DNA from: Photobacterium angustum
Lineage (GTDB): Bacteria; Pseudomonadota; Gammaproteobacteria; Enterobacterales; Vibrionaceae
Length of the DNA: 64,000 nucleotides
Reading direction: 5' to 3'
NCBI RefSeq assembly: GCF_003026365.1
Contig: NZ_PYOM01000003.1
Coordinates: 248,001-312,000, forward strand
Below, piece after piece: positions 63,947 through 64,000 of this stretch. Position 1 is the first letter of the stretch, and the number at the start of each line of letters is the position of its first letter. The notes under the pieces were generated by a model. That model ran no database searches. It was not told the DNA's origin and worked only from the letters and a program-made list of their open reading frames with translations. The translations under genes were made by a program, and so were the position numbers.

Positions 63947-64000
63947 TTCGTATAATTTGAATGTTTCAAAGAAAACAATTGATTAGTACTACAGATCATC

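Noticed and set aside
1..64000. CRISPR array, tRNA or rRNA gene, prophage or complete insertion sequence
   Set aside because: No regularly spaced repeats, cloverleaf-like segments, rRNA motifs, transposases or phage genes were seen.

Overview
This is AT-rich gammaproteobacterial DNA. It fits a Vibrionaceae chromosome, most likely Photobacterium or a close relative. The supporting signs are a Vc2-type c-di-GMP riboswitch ahead of tfoY, a lysine riboswitch ahead of an NhaC-family lysine carrier, a tonB-exbBD-hutBCD haem operon, the punR/punC pair, an E. coli-like art operon, and a chromosomal Qnr-like pentapeptide protein. No rRNA, tRNA, CRISPR array, phage or complete insertion sequence was seen. 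Species cannot be assigned from the sequence alone.

Layout. 1-4.7 kb: haem uptake (TonB/ExbB/ExbD energy transduction plus the HutBCD ABC transporter). 4.7-6.1 kb: purR with a promoter-overlapping PurR operator and an unusually structured leader. 6.2-7.1 kb: c-di-GMP riboswitch and tfoY. 7.5-11.6 kb: a ynjA / membrane-flavoprotein fusion / ynjB operon lacking the ynjC and ynjD ABC partners. 11.6-16.6 kb: YibE/F-like membrane protein, alkaline phosphatase, and the punR/punC purine nucleoside exporter pair. 17.4-19.4 kb: dgkA-eptA lipid A modification. 20.4-31 kb is a respiratory region. It holds dmsABC (dmsA frameshifted by a 5-bp tandem duplication), a lone napF, a very AT-rich two-gene dba-dsbI-like thiol oxidase module, and cydABX. 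31-33.7 kb: feoBC. 33.7-36.2 kb: a zinc-sparing operon (gamma-carbonic anhydrase, COG0523 GTPase, cysteine-poor DksA, small protein) behind a perfect 32-bp Zur-like palindrome. 37-40.4 kb: arginine ABC transporter (artPJQM) with an ARG box. 41.8-46.5 kb: a divergent cbb3 oxidase whose CcoP is fused to a triheme cytochrome c. 46.6-48.4 kb: lysine riboswitch and transporter. 48.5-55.7 kb: glyoxalase I, Qnr-like protein, cystatin-like lipoprotein, small enzymes, and a frameshifted PAS-GGDEF-EAL protein. 56-64 kb: gltS, an OFA-family carrier, and the aapJQMP amino-acid ABC transporter.

Themes. Several terminal electron routes sit close together: DMSO-type reductase, bd oxidase and cbb3 oxidase. 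They are joined by metal genes (haem, Fe(II), zinc economy) and amino-acid import genes. Control is heavily RNA- and operator-based: two riboswitches, a PurR operator, a Zur-like box, an ARG box and possible attenuators. The least conventional items are the CcoP-triheme cytochrome fusion, the dba-dsbI-like pair whose DsbB domain has lost the second cysteine pair, the 5-bp duplication that splits dmsA, and the permease-less ynj operon with a hairpin terminator against its start codon.
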